Shown here: piece by piece, positions 1 through 9,700 of the stretch | How the letters are laid out: each line of letters opens with the position of its first letter | Position numbering within the stretch: the first letter of the stretch is position 1 | NCBI RefSeq assembly: GCF_014873495.1 | Contig: NZ_JADBGF010000001.1 | Coordinates: 3,286,001 to 3,350,000 of the forward strand | DNA length: 64,000 nt | Direction: 5' to 3' | Origin: Streptomyces stelliscabiei | GTDB lineage: Bacteria > Actinomycetota > Actinomycetes > Streptomycetales > Streptomycetaceae | Notes under the pieces: model-generated | Told to the model about the DNA's origin: nothing | The model's input: the letters and a program-made list of their open reading frames with translations, nothing else | The model's database searches: none | Made by a program: the position numbers and the translations under genes

Positions 1-558
1 GGGCTCGTCTCGGAGCTGCTGCCCGGGGTCGGGGACGGCACGCACCCCCGGGATCTGTCGGAGGGGCAGCGGCTGGCCCTCGCGCTCGCGGTCGTCCTCA
101 CGGCCCGCCCGCCGCTGCTGCTCCTCGACGAGCCGACCCGGGGCCTGGACTACGCGGCCAAGTCCCGCCTGGTCGCGACCCTGCGTACGCTCGCCGCGGC
201 CGGCCACGCGATCGTCCTGGCCACCCACGACGTGGAACTGGCCGCCGAGCTGGCCCATCGCGTCGTGATCCTCGCCGACGGCGAGATCGTGGCCGACGGT
301 CCGACCCCCGAGGTGGTGGTCGGCTCCCCGTCCTTCGCCCCTCAGGTCACGAAGATCCTCGCGCCCCAGAGCTGGCTGACCACGGCGCAGGTACGAGGCG
401 CCCTGCGGGCGGCGGACCCGGCCCCCGGATCGGACCCGGCCCCGGACCTGGCCCCCGGGTCGGCCCCGACCCCGGAAGCGCGGCAGGCCGCCGCCGCACC
501 GGAGACCCTCGCCACGCCCGGAGACCCCGCCCCGCCCCACCCCGAGGAACGGCCATGA
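1..558 (+). CDS. ABC/ECF transporter ATP-binding protein, 3' part
   Basis: The reading frame is open from base 1, so the N-terminus and Walker A lie upstream of the window. Visible are the ABC signature LSEGQ (about residues 20-24 of the fragment), Walker B LLLLDEP with the D-loop just after it, and the H-loop THD. This is the energising ATPase of an importer. The last 60 or so residues are an Ala/Pro-rich tail (repeated PAPGS-type units), probably disordered. The stop overlaps the start of the next gene by 4 bases (ATGA), which indicates translational coupling with an ECF S component. It is therefore probably an energy-coupling-factor ATPase rather than a drug exporter. The substrate cannot be told. 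Confidence 0.9.
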   Translation, partial: GLVSELLPGVGDGTHPRDLSEGQRLALALAVVLTARPPLLLLDEPTRGLDYAAKSRLVATLRTLAAAGHAIVLATHDVELAAELAHRVVILADGEIVADGPTPEVVVGSPSFAPQVTKILAPQSWLTTAQVRGALRAADPAPGSDPAPDLAPGSAPTPEARQAAAAPETLATPGDPAPPHPEERP

Positions 559-1397
559 GCGACTCCTCCCCCGCGAACCCCAGCCGACGCCCCCGTCCCG
601 TCCCTCTCTCGCCCCGCACCGTCGCCGCCCTCCTCCTCGTCGGCCTCGTCGGCGCGGCGGCCTTCGGCTGGCCCTTCCTCGCGGACCCCGGCTCGCAGGT
701 CACCGCGCACGCGCGGGACGCGCCCTGGTTGTTCGCGGGACTGCTCGTGCTGCTGGTCGGTGTGGTCGGCGCGACACTGTCGGAGGCCGGGCTGGGCGCG
801 AAGGCGGTGGCGATGCTGGGGGTGCTCGCGGCGACCGGTGCCGCGCTGCGCCCCATCGGGGCCGGAACCGCCGGCATCGAGCCCATGTTCTTCCTCCTGG
901 TGCTCAGCGGCCGGGTCCTCGGCCCCGGCTTCGGCTTCACCCTCGGCGCGGTGACGATGTTCTCGTCCGCGCTGCTCACGGGTGGTGTGGGGCCGTGGAT
1001 GCCGTTCCAGATGCTGGCGATGGGATGGTTCGCGATGGGTGCCGGGCTGCTGCCGGGCGCGCACCGTCTGCGCGCCCGCGGCGAACTGGCGCTGCTCGCC
1101 GCCTACGGCTTCGTCGCCGCCTTCGCCTACGGCACGGTCATGAACCTCTACGGCTGGCCCTTCATCGACACGCTCGCCTCGGACATCGCCTTCGACGCGT
1201 CGGCGGCCCCGGCCGCGAACCTCGCCCGTTTCGTCGCGTACTGCCTCGCCACGTCCCTCGGCTGGGACCTGGGCCGCGCGGTCGTCACCGTCGTCCTGAC
1301 CCTCACCCTCGGCACCCCGCTCCTGAAGGCGCTGCGCCGGGCCACCCGCAGGGCCGCCTTCGAGAGCGCCGTCACGTTCGATCCGCCCTCGCGGTGA
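555..1397 (+). CDS. ECF transporter S component (substrate-binding membrane subunit)
   Basis: A 280-residue polytopic protein with about six hydrophobic segments (near residues 20-40, 55-78, 80-100, 108-160, 180-205 and 225-255). It is Gly/Ala-rich with an aromatic stretch (GPWMPFQMLAMGW) of the kind seen in substrate-capturing subunits of energy-coupling-factor importers. It starts on an ATG overlapping the stop of the upstream ATPase, so the two are one operon; the T component presumably lies upstream of the window. The short N-terminal arm is Pro/Arg-rich and cytoplasmic. The vitamin or metal carried is not evident, and no riboswitch is visible because the operon start is outside the window. 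Confidence 0.82.
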   Translation: MSDSSPANPSRRPRPVPLSPRTVAALLLVGLVGAAAFGWPFLADPGSQVTAHARDAPWLFAGLLVLLVGVVGATLSEAGLGAKAVAMLGVLAATGAALRPIGAGTAGIEPMFFLLVLSGRVLGPGFGFTLGAVTMFSSALLTGGVGPWMPFQMLAMGWFAMGAGLLPGAHRLRARGELALLAAYGFVAAFAYGTVMNLYGWPFIDTLASDIAFDASAAPAANLARFVAYCLATSLGWDLGRAVVTVVLTLTLGTPLLKALRRATRRAAFESAVTFDPPSR

Positions 1398-1745
1398 ACC
1401 CCCTGTGAGGTCCGGGGCACCGTGCGTTGCGTGAGCCGTGAACCACCCCACAGGACCCACATCACATACGAACCGGGGTCGTAGATCGAAGCGCGTGGCA
1501 TGCGCATGAAGAAACCCGTACCGACCTGCGCATTGAGAGCCACGTCACAGACGTGGCCTCGGACGCGGATACGACCACAACTAGCAAAAAGGGTCATTGC
1601 GGACGGCCGTCCGGGCTGTTTCTCTGGAGGAGTCGCACGGCGCCGACGAGCCCACCCGGGCCTCGGCGCCGACGTACGCCCCCACCGCACACCACGTGGT
1701 GAAGGCATGCCCGCGACGGCCCTGTCCCCGTAGAAAAGGATCCCC
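1398..1745. other. Gene-free leader region with hairpins and a 12-bp palindrome
   Basis: No credible gene. It holds a hairpin at 1539-1557 (7-bp stem, possible end of the ECF transcript), a longer GC hairpin with 9-bp perfect arms at 1638-1646/1663-1671, and a perfect palindrome CACCACGTGGTG at 1690-1701, 45 bases upstream of the next start. The layout suggests a long, structured 5' leader or an operator for the secreted hydrolase gene. Confidence 0.5.
1690..1701. promoter_or_regulatory. Perfect 12-bp palindrome, possible operator
   Basis: CACCACGTGGTG reads the same on both strands and lies 44 bases before the GTG start of the lysozyme-like gene. A dimeric repressor site is an inference; no family is recognised. 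Confidence 0.35.
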
Positions 1746-2156
1746 GTGACCCGCTCCGCTCTCCGCCGCATCGCCTCCCCGAAGAAGGCCCTCGCCGGTG
1801 TCACCCTGGCCGCTGCCGCCACCGGTGCCCTGCTCGTCGCCGCGCCCGCCCAGGCCGCGTCGGAGGCCTCTCAGGCGCAGGCTGTCGCGAAGAAGATGAT
1901 CGCGGACTCGGCCCAGTACACGTGCTTCTCCCACATCGTCGACCACGAGAGCGACTGGAACATCCACGCGACGAACTCGTCCTCCGGCGCCTACGGCCTG
2001 GTCCAGGCCCTCCCCGGCTCGAAGATGTCCTCCGCGGGCTCCGACTGGAAGAACAGCGCCGCCACCCAGATCAAGTGGGGCGTGGACTACATGAAGGACC
2101 GCTACGGCAGCCCCTGTGGCGCGTGGAACTTCTGGCAGGCCAACAACTGGTACTGA
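1746..2156 (+). CDS. Secreted lysozyme-like (transglycosylase SLT-type) protein
   Basis: A 136-residue protein with a clear Sec signal peptide (basic start, Ala-rich core, AQA-type cleavage near residue 37). The mature part is one small lytic domain: a putative catalytic Glu68 in HESDW, followed by SSGAYGLVQALPGSKM, as in the C-terminal domain of aggregation-promoting factors and SLT-like peptidoglycan hydrolases. Two cysteines (about 60 and 128) could form a disulphide. The GTG start follows AAAAGGA at good spacing. It stands alone after a 348-base structured leader and before a strong terminator. The likely job is cleavage of peptidoglycan outside the membrane during growth or germination. 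Substrate specificity is inferred from the family. Confidence 0.85.
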   Translation: MTRSALRRIASPKKALAGVTLAAAATGALLVAAPAQAASEASQAQAVAKKMIADSAQYTCFSHIVDHESDWNIHATNSSSGAYGLVQALPGSKMSSAGSDWKNSAATQIKWGVDYMKDRYGSPCGAWNFWQANNWY

Positions 2157-2221
2157 TCCGGCGCGCCCGGCACCACCCGCACCCCCGCACGACCAGCACC
2201 ACCGGCACCACCACCCAGAGC

Positions 2222-2259
2222 GAAGGCGGCGGCCCCCGATCCCCGGGGCCGCCGCCTTC
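2222..2259. terminator. Strong bidirectional-type terminator hairpin
   Basis: A 15-bp perfect inverted repeat (2222-2236 with 2245-2259) with an 8-base loop, 66 bases after the lysozyme-like gene, followed by TTCGTCG. Confidence 0.75.
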
Positions 2260-2356
2260 TTCGTCGTCCCCGTCCCGGATGCGGTGGCCCTGACCGGGGC
2301 GGAGAATGGAGGGAGTCCCTGAACTCCCTCCCACGCCACGCGCATCGGGAGCCGTG

Positions 2357-4192
2357 ATGGACCGAACGGAACTCTTGACGGTGTTCTACGGGGAGGGACC
2401 CGTCCCTGTTCTCTGGGCGACCGACTGTCCCGTGCACTTCGACGTGTGGCTGGCGTTCGCCGAGTCTTCGCCGCCCTCGCCGCCGTCGGCACCCACGCCG
2501 ACGCCGGCATCACCGTCGGCATCACCGCCGGCGTCCCATCCACCGTCGTCGCCGTCGTCGTCGTACCGGCAGGATCTGATCCTCGCCGTGCGTGAGGAGT
2601 ACGGCGTCGAGCGGGCCCTGGAGCGGTTGCGGGAGCTGCGGTTGACGGACGCGTGCCGGCCGGTCGCGGCCGGCAGCTTCGTCGTGGCGCAGGTGACGCT
2701 GGAGGAGTTGGTGACGGCGTTGCTGCCGCTGACCAGTCTCGCGGGGGTGGTGCGGGTCGCCCACGAACTCGCCGTCGAAAGCGGGGCGGAGGGGATCGAG
2801 GCGGCACTCGCGGGGCACATCCGGGCACCGGCGACCAGCGAGATCCACGACAACATGCAGCGCCGGCAGGAACGCGGCCGGCAACTCACCTGGTTCCTCA
2901 ACCTGCTGGCCCACGTCCTGGCGGAGGCCGGCCCGCGCGCCGGCGAACACGACGTGACCGGCACCCTCGTGCGGATGCTGGCCGAGTCCGCCCCGGACGC
3001 GTACCCGGTGCGCGGTGCCCACAGCCCCGTCGGGCAGGTCGTCGACCGGCGGCTGAAGTACCCCATCGTGTCCGTGACGACGAACCGCCGGGCGACCCAC
3101 GCGGTCGTACGGTCCCGGCGGACCATCAAGGCCGACGCCGCCGAGCAGGTGTTCTCGGTGGACAGTGCCTCCCTCGGCTGGGCCGTCGTGGACAGCGGCA
3201 TCGACGCGCGGCACTCGGCGTTCCACGAGTGGGACACCACCGTCTCGCCACCGCGCCGACTGGAGTCGCGCATCGCCCGCTCCTTCGACTTCACCTGCGT
3301 ACGGGCGAAGCTCCCCGACGACGCGCTGGTCAACGGGCTGGTGAACTGGTCGGCGGCGCTGCCGTCCGTCGAGACGGCTCCGGCCCCCGGCCCGCCCGCG
3401 CCGGGGCAGCCGGACGCGTACGTACCGCCCGCCGACCAGCACGGCACGCACATCGCCGGGATCATCGGCGGGTGGTGGCCGGAGCTGGAGTTCCGGGGCA
3501 TCTGTCCGCGCATCCGGTTGTACGACTTCCGGGTGCTGAACGACGACGGCGAGGGCGACGAGTTCTCCATCGTCACCGCGCTGCAGGCGATCCGGCACAT
3601 CAACGAGCAGGCCGGACGGTTCGTCATCGCCGGGGTCAACCTCAGCCTGTCGGTGCCGCACGACGTCGCCACCCACTCCACCGGGTGGACACCGGTGTGC
3701 GTCGAGTGCGACCGGCTGTCCCGGTCGGGGGTGGTGGTCGTGACGGCGGCCGGGAACGCCGGATTCACCGGGGCCGTACGCACCCTCGGCTCCGGCTTCC
3801 ACGACATCAGCATCTCCGATCCCGGCAACGCGGAGTCGGTCATCACGGTCGGCTCCACCCACCGCAGCAATCCCCACCGCCACGGCGTCAGTTACTTCTC
3901 CAGCCGTGGCCCCACGGGAGACGGGCGGCCCAAACCCGACCTGGTGGCGCCGGGTGAGGACATCGACGGACCGATCCCCGGGGAGGGCATCGCCGCCATG
4001 CACGGCACCAGCCAGGCGGCGGCACACGTCAGCGGGGCCGCGGCCATGCTGCTGGCCCGCTACCGCGAGTTGCTCGGCCGCCCCGAGCGCGTGAAGGAGA
4101 TCCTCTGCGCGACGGCGACCGACCTCGCCCGAGAACGCGACTTCCAGGGCCATGGGCTCGTCGACGTACTGCGTGCCATGCAGTCCGTGTGA
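2357..4192 (+). CDS. S8 (subtilisin-like) serine peptidase, first gene of effector operon
   Basis: A 611-residue protein. The last ~340 residues form a subtilase domain with the full triad: Asp279 in VVDSGID, His362 in HGTHIAG and Ser552 in GTSQAAAHVSG. The first ~270 residues are not a signal peptide. They hold a Ser/Pro linker (about residues 38-70) and a helical region, so the enzyme probably acts in the cytoplasm, unlike ordinary secreted subtilisins. Start chosen at ATG 2357 because GGGAG lies 5 bases upstream; an in-frame ATG at 2306 would add 17 Pro-rich residues with poor signals. Next gene is 33 bases downstream. Context (MBL hydrolase, patatin, STAND NTPase) suggests an inducible toxic protease of a conflict system; that role is inference. 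Confidence 0.88.
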   Translation: MDRTELLTVFYGEGPVPVLWATDCPVHFDVWLAFAESSPPSPPSAPTPTPASPSASPPASHPPSSPSSSYRQDLILAVREEYGVERALERLRELRLTDACRPVAAGSFVVAQVTLEELVTALLPLTSLAGVVRVAHELAVESGAEGIEAALAGHIRAPATSEIHDNMQRRQERGRQLTWFLNLLAHVLAEAGPRAGEHDVTGTLVRMLAESAPDAYPVRGAHSPVGQVVDRRLKYPIVSVTTNRRATHAVVRSRRTIKADAAEQVFSVDSASLGWAVVDSGIDARHSAFHEWDTTVSPPRRLESRIARSFDFTCVRAKLPDDALVNGLVNWSAALPSVETAPAPGPPAPGQPDAYVPPADQHGTHIAGIIGGWWPELEFRGICPRIRLYDFRVLNDDGEGDEFSIVTALQAIRHINEQAGRFVIAGVNLSLSVPHDVATHSTGWTPVCVECDRLSRSGVVVVTAAGNAGFTGAVRTLGSGFHDISISDPGNAESVITVGSTHRSNPHRHGVSYFSSRGPTGDGRPKPDLVAPGEDIDGPIPGEGIAAMHGTSQAAAHVSGAAAMLLARYRELLGRPERVKEILCATATDLARERDFQGHGLVDVLRAMQSV

Positions 4193-4225
4193 CGGCCGAG
4201 CACCGGTCCGGCGAGGCAGGCGACC

Positions 4226-5374
4226 ATGCTGACCTTCGATTTCCTCGACGCCCGCCACGGCGACTGCTTCCTCGTGCGCTGGGACGCGGACCACGACGGA
4301 CCCGCCCCGCCGGGCGCGCCGGGCCCGGACCACGAGCGCGTGATGCTCGTCGACGGCGGCCCCGCCGGCGTCTACCGGGCCTCCCTCCAGGGCCGGTTGC
4401 ACCGGCTCACCGGCGGGCACGGTGGCCCCGCGCCCGACCCTCCGCCGAGCGACACCCCTCCCCACCTCGACGTCGTCTGTCTCTCCCATGTCGACGACGA
4501 CCACGCGGGCGGGCTCGTACGTCTCTTCCGGGACATGCGCCAGGCCCAGCAGGACGGGGAGGCCCTGCCGTACGAGGTGGACGCGCTGTGGTTCAACTCC
4601 GTGGAGGAGCTGGTCGACCAGCGGGCCCCGGGCCTGAGCGCCTCCGTGCATCCGCTCCTCGAACGCGCGGCCGCCTCCGGCACGGCGGTCACCGCCAGCT
4701 ACAACCAGGGCCGGGACATCCGCAACGCGGCCGCCGCCCTGCGCCTGGACGGCAACGCCCCCTTCCGGGGCCCCCTCACCGAGGGTGCCGAGACGACCCT
4801 GCACGACCTGGACGTCACGGTCGTCGCGCCGGACGAGGGCGCGCTGGCCGAGCTGGCGGAGAGGTGGCGCGAGGCGAAGCGGCGCGGCGACCCGGAGGTC
4901 ATCTCAGCGGCGTACGCGGACGATTCGGTGCCGAACCTCTCCAGCATCGTGCTGCTCCTGCGGCACGCGGACGGCACCGCGCTGCTCACCGGCGACGCCC
5001 GCGGGGACCACGTCCTCGCCGGACTGCGCGCCCTCGACCTGCTCGACGACGCCGCCCCGCTCCACGTGGACCTGCTGAAGCTCCCGCACCACGGCAGCGA
5101 CCGGAACGTGGAGCCCGGCTTCTTCGAACGGATCCGGGCCGACCACTACGTCGTCTCGGCCGACGGCGTCCGTCACCATCACCCGGGCGAGGACACCCTG
5201 CGATGGCTCGTCGAGTCCCGCGCGCCCGAGGACGAGTACGTCGTCCACCTCACCAACCACATCCCCTTCGCCGAGGAGGCGCTGGCGCGGCTGCGCACGG
5301 ACAGGGCCTTCGAGGTCGATGTCAGGGGGCCCGCCGACCAGGCGCTCGTCATCACGATCGGAGACCGGCCATGA
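4226..5374 (+). CDS. ComEC-type metallo-beta-lactamase-fold hydrolase
   Basis: A 382-residue MBL-fold enzyme. The metal motif is SHVDDDHAGG (His88-x-Asp-x-Asp-His93), the HxDxDH variant typical of the ComEC/Rec2 branch rather than HxHxDH. Further ligands are in LLTGDARGDH and LKLPHHGSDRN. N-terminal DARHGDCFLV is the usual first beta-strand region. There is no transmembrane segment, so it is a stand-alone soluble hydrolase, presumably acting on nucleic acid or another phosphoester (family-level inference). It sits 33 bases after the subtilase gene and its stop overlaps the patatin start (ATGA). Standalone ComEC-like MBL proteins are recurrent partners of proteases and STAND NTPases in bacterial conflict loci. 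Confidence 0.87.
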   Translation: MLTFDFLDARHGDCFLVRWDADHDGPAPPGAPGPDHERVMLVDGGPAGVYRASLQGRLHRLTGGHGGPAPDPPPSDTPPHLDVVCLSHVDDDHAGGLVRLFRDMRQAQQDGEALPYEVDALWFNSVEELVDQRAPGLSASVHPLLERAAASGTAVTASYNQGRDIRNAAAALRLDGNAPFRGPLTEGAETTLHDLDVTVVAPDEGALAELAERWREAKRRGDPEVISAAYADDSVPNLSSIVLLLRHADGTALLTGDARGDHVLAGLRALDLLDDAAPLHVDLLKLPHHGSDRNVEPGFFERIRADHYVVSADGVRHHHPGEDTLRWLVESRAPEDEYVVHLTNHIPFAEEALARLRTDRAFEVDVRGPADQALVITIGDRP

Positions 5375-6693
5375 CCAAGTCCCGGCACGCGCAGGACACG
5401 TTCACCCGACCCGCCCCGGACCCCGCCCCACCGCTCGCCGACCCCTCCCGGGAGAGGCACACCGGCCCGCCCGACGGCCCGGCGTGGGCCGTCGACTCCC
5501 CCGCCCTCGGCACCGGCCTGACCGTCCGGCCCTGCGGCGACCCGCTCCGCCCGGCCGAGCCGCCGCCCGCCGCCGGCATCCCGGTCGCCCTCGCCCTCTC
5601 CGGCGGAGGCTTCCGCGCCACGCTCTCCGCCCTGGGCTTCGTCCGTCTGCTGGCCGGCACCGGGCTGCTCCGTCACCTGCGCTACTCGTCGTCCGTGTCC
5701 GGCGGCTCGCTGGCGAACGGATGCCTGGCCACCGCCTGGCCGGCGCTGCGCGCACGGGACTTCACCCCGCAGGCCGTGGACGAGCTGGTGATCGCCCCGT
5801 TCGTCGACCGCGTCTCCTCCCACTCCCTCAAGCGGACGCTCCTGCGCGACATCTGGCGCACCCTCGGCCCCACCACCCGCACGGACCTGCTGGCCCGCCG
5901 CCTCGACGACTGGCTCTACGACGGGACCGAGCTGGAGAACCTGGATCCCCAGGTCCGCTGGATCGTCAACGCCGCCAACCAGACCACCGGCGTCCGCTTC
6001 ACCTTCGAACGCGACGTGTACGGCGACTACTCCATCGGCCTCGCCCGCACGAACGGCACGGGTCTGCGCCTCAGCCGGGCCGTCTCGGCCTCGGCGGCCG
6101 TCCCCGGCGCCTTCCCGCCCGTGGTCCTCGACGCCTCCCCCTTCCCCTGCGCCGCACACCGCCCCGCCCTGCTGGACGGCGGTACGTACGACAACACCGG
6201 CCTCGAAGCCATCGACAGCGACACCTACCGGCACACGTTCCTGTGCGCGCTCAACGCGGGGGGCCTGCTGCGTCCCGGCATGTACGGCCGTGTCCCGGTG
6301 ATCCGGGACCTCGCGCGAGCCAACTCCCTCCTCTACCGCCAGAGCACGGCCCTGCGCACCCGGGCCACCGTCGAACGCTTCCGGCGCGCCGCGGCACTCG
6401 GCCCCGTCGGCGAACTCCCGCCCGGGGCCCGCCGGGGCATCCTGGTCCAGCTCGCCACCGACTTCCCGGCCGCGGACCCGCTCCCCCGCACCTGGCGCGC
6501 GACCTTCCCCGAACACCGCACGCACGACGGCCGCGACCTCGCCCTCGTCCCCACCGTCTTCGACCGTCTCAGCCCGTCGCTGTGCCGGGCCCTGGTCCAC
6601 CGGGGCTGGTGGCTCGGCGGCGCCGCCCTCGCCGCCCACCACCCCGAACTGCTCCCCTCCGACCTGACGACCCTCGACCCACCGGAGCTGTGA
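5371..6693 (+). CDS. Patatin-like phospholipase
   Basis: A 440-residue protein. Patatin hallmarks are present in order: oxyanion loop SGGGFRAT (about residues 74-81), nucleophile Ser110 in SVSGGS (a relaxed GxSxG) and the catalytic Asp269 in DGGTYDN. The first ~60 residues are Pro/Arg-rich and of low complexity. No signal peptide or membrane helix. The ATG overlaps the preceding MBL stop by 4 bases, so it is co-translated. Patatins acting on the inner leaflet are known effectors of anti-phage systems (for example CapV in CBASS). Here the enzyme would supply membrane damage next to a protease and an MBL hydrolase. That assignment is inference from the operon. Confidence 0.87.
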   Translation: MTKSRHAQDTFTRPAPDPAPPLADPSRERHTGPPDGPAWAVDSPALGTGLTVRPCGDPLRPAEPPPAAGIPVALALSGGGFRATLSALGFVRLLAGTGLLRHLRYSSSVSGGSLANGCLATAWPALRARDFTPQAVDELVIAPFVDRVSSHSLKRTLLRDIWRTLGPTTRTDLLARRLDDWLYDGTELENLDPQVRWIVNAANQTTGVRFTFERDVYGDYSIGLARTNGTGLRLSRAVSASAAVPGAFPPVVLDASPFPCAAHRPALLDGGTYDNTGLEAIDSDTYRHTFLCALNAGGLLRPGMYGRVPVIRDLARANSLLYRQSTALRTRATVERFRRAAALGPVGELPPGARRGILVQLATDFPAADPLPRTWRATFPEHRTHDGRDLALVPTVFDRLSPSLCRALVHRGWWLGGAALAAHHPELLPSDLTTLDPPEL

Positions 6694-6750
6694 GCGTCAC
6701 CGACGGCCACCGTCCCGGCCACGGCCACGGCCCCGCCCCCGCCCCCGCCT

Positions 6751-9700
6751 TCAGCAGACCCGGCCCGGCTCCCCGTCCGGCAGATACAGCGCCCGTTCCT
6801 GCTGGGTGAGGTCGCGGTGGATCGCTCGGCAGATGCCGGTGACCGCCTCGGCCGGGAGCGGCAGTTTCGCGTCCCACAGGCTCAGACGATCGCGGTGGTC
6901 ACCGACCGCGAGGGTGCGGCCGTCGGGGCTGAACGCCAGCCTCGCCGCACCGTCCGCGCCGGGAAAACTCGCGCGCGCGTACCGTGTGGCGGTGTCCCAC
7001 AGCCGTACCGCGCTGCCGCCGGCCGTGGCGAGGGTGCGGCCGTCGGGGCTGAACGCCAGCTCGATGGGCCCCTCGGTGAGGCTGACGGTGAGCGTGGCGT
7101 CGAGGTGTCCCGTGTCGGTGTTCCACAGCCGTACCGTGCCGTCGGACTCGGCGGAGGCGAGAGTGCGGCCGTCGGGACTGAACGCCATCGACTCCACCTG
7201 CCGGTAGAAGAAGGGGAGGTCGCCTCTCGCCCCCTTCGGCGAGGCGCTGCCCTCGGGTTCGCTGAGCGTGGACCGCACCCGCCCGGTGACGGGATCGCGG
7301 AGCCGGATGTCCCGGTTCCGGCCCCCGGTGGTGGCGAAGAACTCGCCCGTGGGGCTGTACGCCAGCGGCGAGCCCTCCTCGGCCTCGGGGAGTTCGACGC
7401 GGGGCCGCCCGGTGCGGGCGTCCCACAGCACGAGGCCGTCGCCCACCGTCACCAGGGTCTTTCCGTCGGGGCTGAACGCCATCCCGTTGACGAGACGGAC
7501 GGGCAGAGTGGTCCGGGGCCGCCGGGTGGCGACGTCCCACAGCTGTCCTCGCGGGAGGCCGCTGATGGCCAGGGTCCTGCCGTCGGGGCTGAACAGGACC
7601 GACCCTGCGCCGGTCAGCCCGTCGGCGAGGGTCGCTCGCGCACGGCGGGTGGCCGTGTCCCACAGCCGGACCACCCCGTCGGTCCTCGCGTCACGGGCGG
7701 ACATCCGGACACTGCTGGTGGCGATGGTGTCGCCGTCGGGGCTGAAGGCCACCGACTGCAGATCCCCGCCGGGCACGTCCAGCGTGGCGCGGGGGCGGTT
7801 CGTGCCCACCTTCCACAGCCGGACCCCGGCATCGCCGCCGCCGGAGCCGTGGGCCTCGTCGCCCGTGGCCAGTTCCGTACCGTCCGGGCTGAACGCCACG
7901 GACATCACGGGGCTGGTGTGGCCGGTGAGGGTGGTGGCGGCGCGGCCGGTGGCGAGGTCCCACAGGCGTACCGTGCCGTCGTAACTACCGGCGGCCAGGG
8001 TCGTGCCGTCCGGGGCGAACGCCATGGACTCCACGCGGCTGCTGGCGCTGGTGAGGGTGGTCCGCTGCTTGCCGTCGGCCGTGTTCCACAGGTGGACGGT
8101 GCCGTCCTCGGTGCCGGTGGCGACAGTCCTGCCGTCGTGGCTGAAGGCCAGTGAACTGACCACTCCCGTACGGCTCCTGAGGGTGAGCAGTACGCGCCCG
8201 GTGGCCAGGTCCCACAGCTGCGCGGTGTGGTCCCGGGTGCTGGTGGCGAGGGTGCGCCCGTCGGGACCGAACGCCACCGCCATCTCCAGGCCGGTGGGCC
8301 CCCTGAGGGTGGTCGTGACGCGGCCGCCGGCCACGTCCAGCACCTGCCCGCTCTCCGTGACGGCCAGCGCGCGCCCGTCGTGGTCGAAGCCCACCGCCGC
8401 CATGTTGTCGTCGTCGGGTTCACGGACGGCGACCGAGGCCCTGACGCGCCCGGTGTCCGGGTCCCACAGTCGCGCGTCGTCGTTGCCGCTGGTGGCGATG
8501 GTCCTGCCGTCCGGGCCGAAGGCGAGGGTGCGTACGAAAGCGGGGTCGTCCTTGTCCTCGGGGCCGGCGAGCACCTTCCGGGTGCGGCCGGTCGCCGGGT
8601 CCCACAGCCGTACCGTGCCGTCGAAACCGCCGCCGGCGAGGGTCTTCCCGTCGGGGCTGTAGGCCAGGGTCGACACGGTCGAGGTGTGTCCGGTCAGCCG
8701 GTGCTCCAGCGGGACGGCCGCGGCCGCGTACAGGCTCCGGGTGGCCTCGCGGGTGGGGCTGGTCCGGTAGGCCTTGATGGCCAGGAGCGAGGCGAGATCG
8801 GTGTCGCTCTCCAGCAGCGCGGCGGACTGGGCGGCCAACTGGCGCGAGAGTCCGTCGCGTTGGGCGTCCAGGGCGCTCTGCCGCTGCCAGTAGGCGACGG
8901 CCGTCGCGGTGAGCGCGAGGGCGAGGAGACAGGCGAGGGAGCCGACGAGGACGCGCAGACGGCGGGTGGTCCGGGCGCGGGCGCGTTCCTCCTGGTCGAG
9001 GGCGGAGATGCCGGCGGTGAGGAACGCGGCCTCCCGGTCGGTCAGTTCGTCGGTGTGGCGCGGCCCCCCGAAGTACTCCCGTGCCGTGGCGAGCCGGCTC
9101 CCCCGGTACAGCGCGCCCGCGTCGCGGCCCAGCTCCTCCCAGGCGCGGGCCGCCTCGGTCAGCTGCCGGTGGGCGCGCAGGCGGTCCCGGTCCTCCTCGA
9201 TCCAGCCGCGCAGCCGGGGCCAGGCCGTGATGAGCGCCTCGTGGGCGAGGTCGACGCTCGGGCCGTCGAGGGTGAGGAGGCGGGCCCCGGCCAGGGCCTC
9301 CAGGACCCGGGCGACCTCCGCCCGGCCGGTTCCCGTGGTCTCCAGCTCGTCCCGGTCGGCGGGCCTGCGGGTGTCGGGCGTGCCGTCGCCGGGGGAGATC
9401 AGCCGCAGGAGCACCCGGCGGGCCGTCACCGCCTCGCCCTCGGTGAACCGGCCGTACGTGTCCTCGGCGGTCTTGGCGATGGCCCCGTCCAGCCCGCCGG
9501 CCGCCTCGTACCCGGCGAGGGTCAGCGTCTTGCCCCTCCGGCGACGCCATGTCTCCAGCAGGACGTGCGAGAGCAGCGGCAGACCGCCGGGCGCGTCGGT
9601 GATCTCCTCGACCAGCCGTGTGGTCAGGGCCCGTTCCACGGTCAGTCCGGCGGCCGCGGCGGGCTTGACGACGACCTCGCGCAGCTCCGCCGGACTCATC

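Noticed and set aside
1398..1745. c-di-AMP (ydaO-type) riboswitch before the lysozyme-like gene
   Set aside because: Such riboswitches precede some Streptomyces wall hydrolases, but the conserved ydaO sequence blocks are not found here; only generic hairpins are.
2522..4804. Long open frame on the minus strand under the S8/MBL genes
   Set aside because: It lies antisense to genes with intact catalytic motifs and has the Val/Gly/Arg-rich look of a GC-driven shadow frame.
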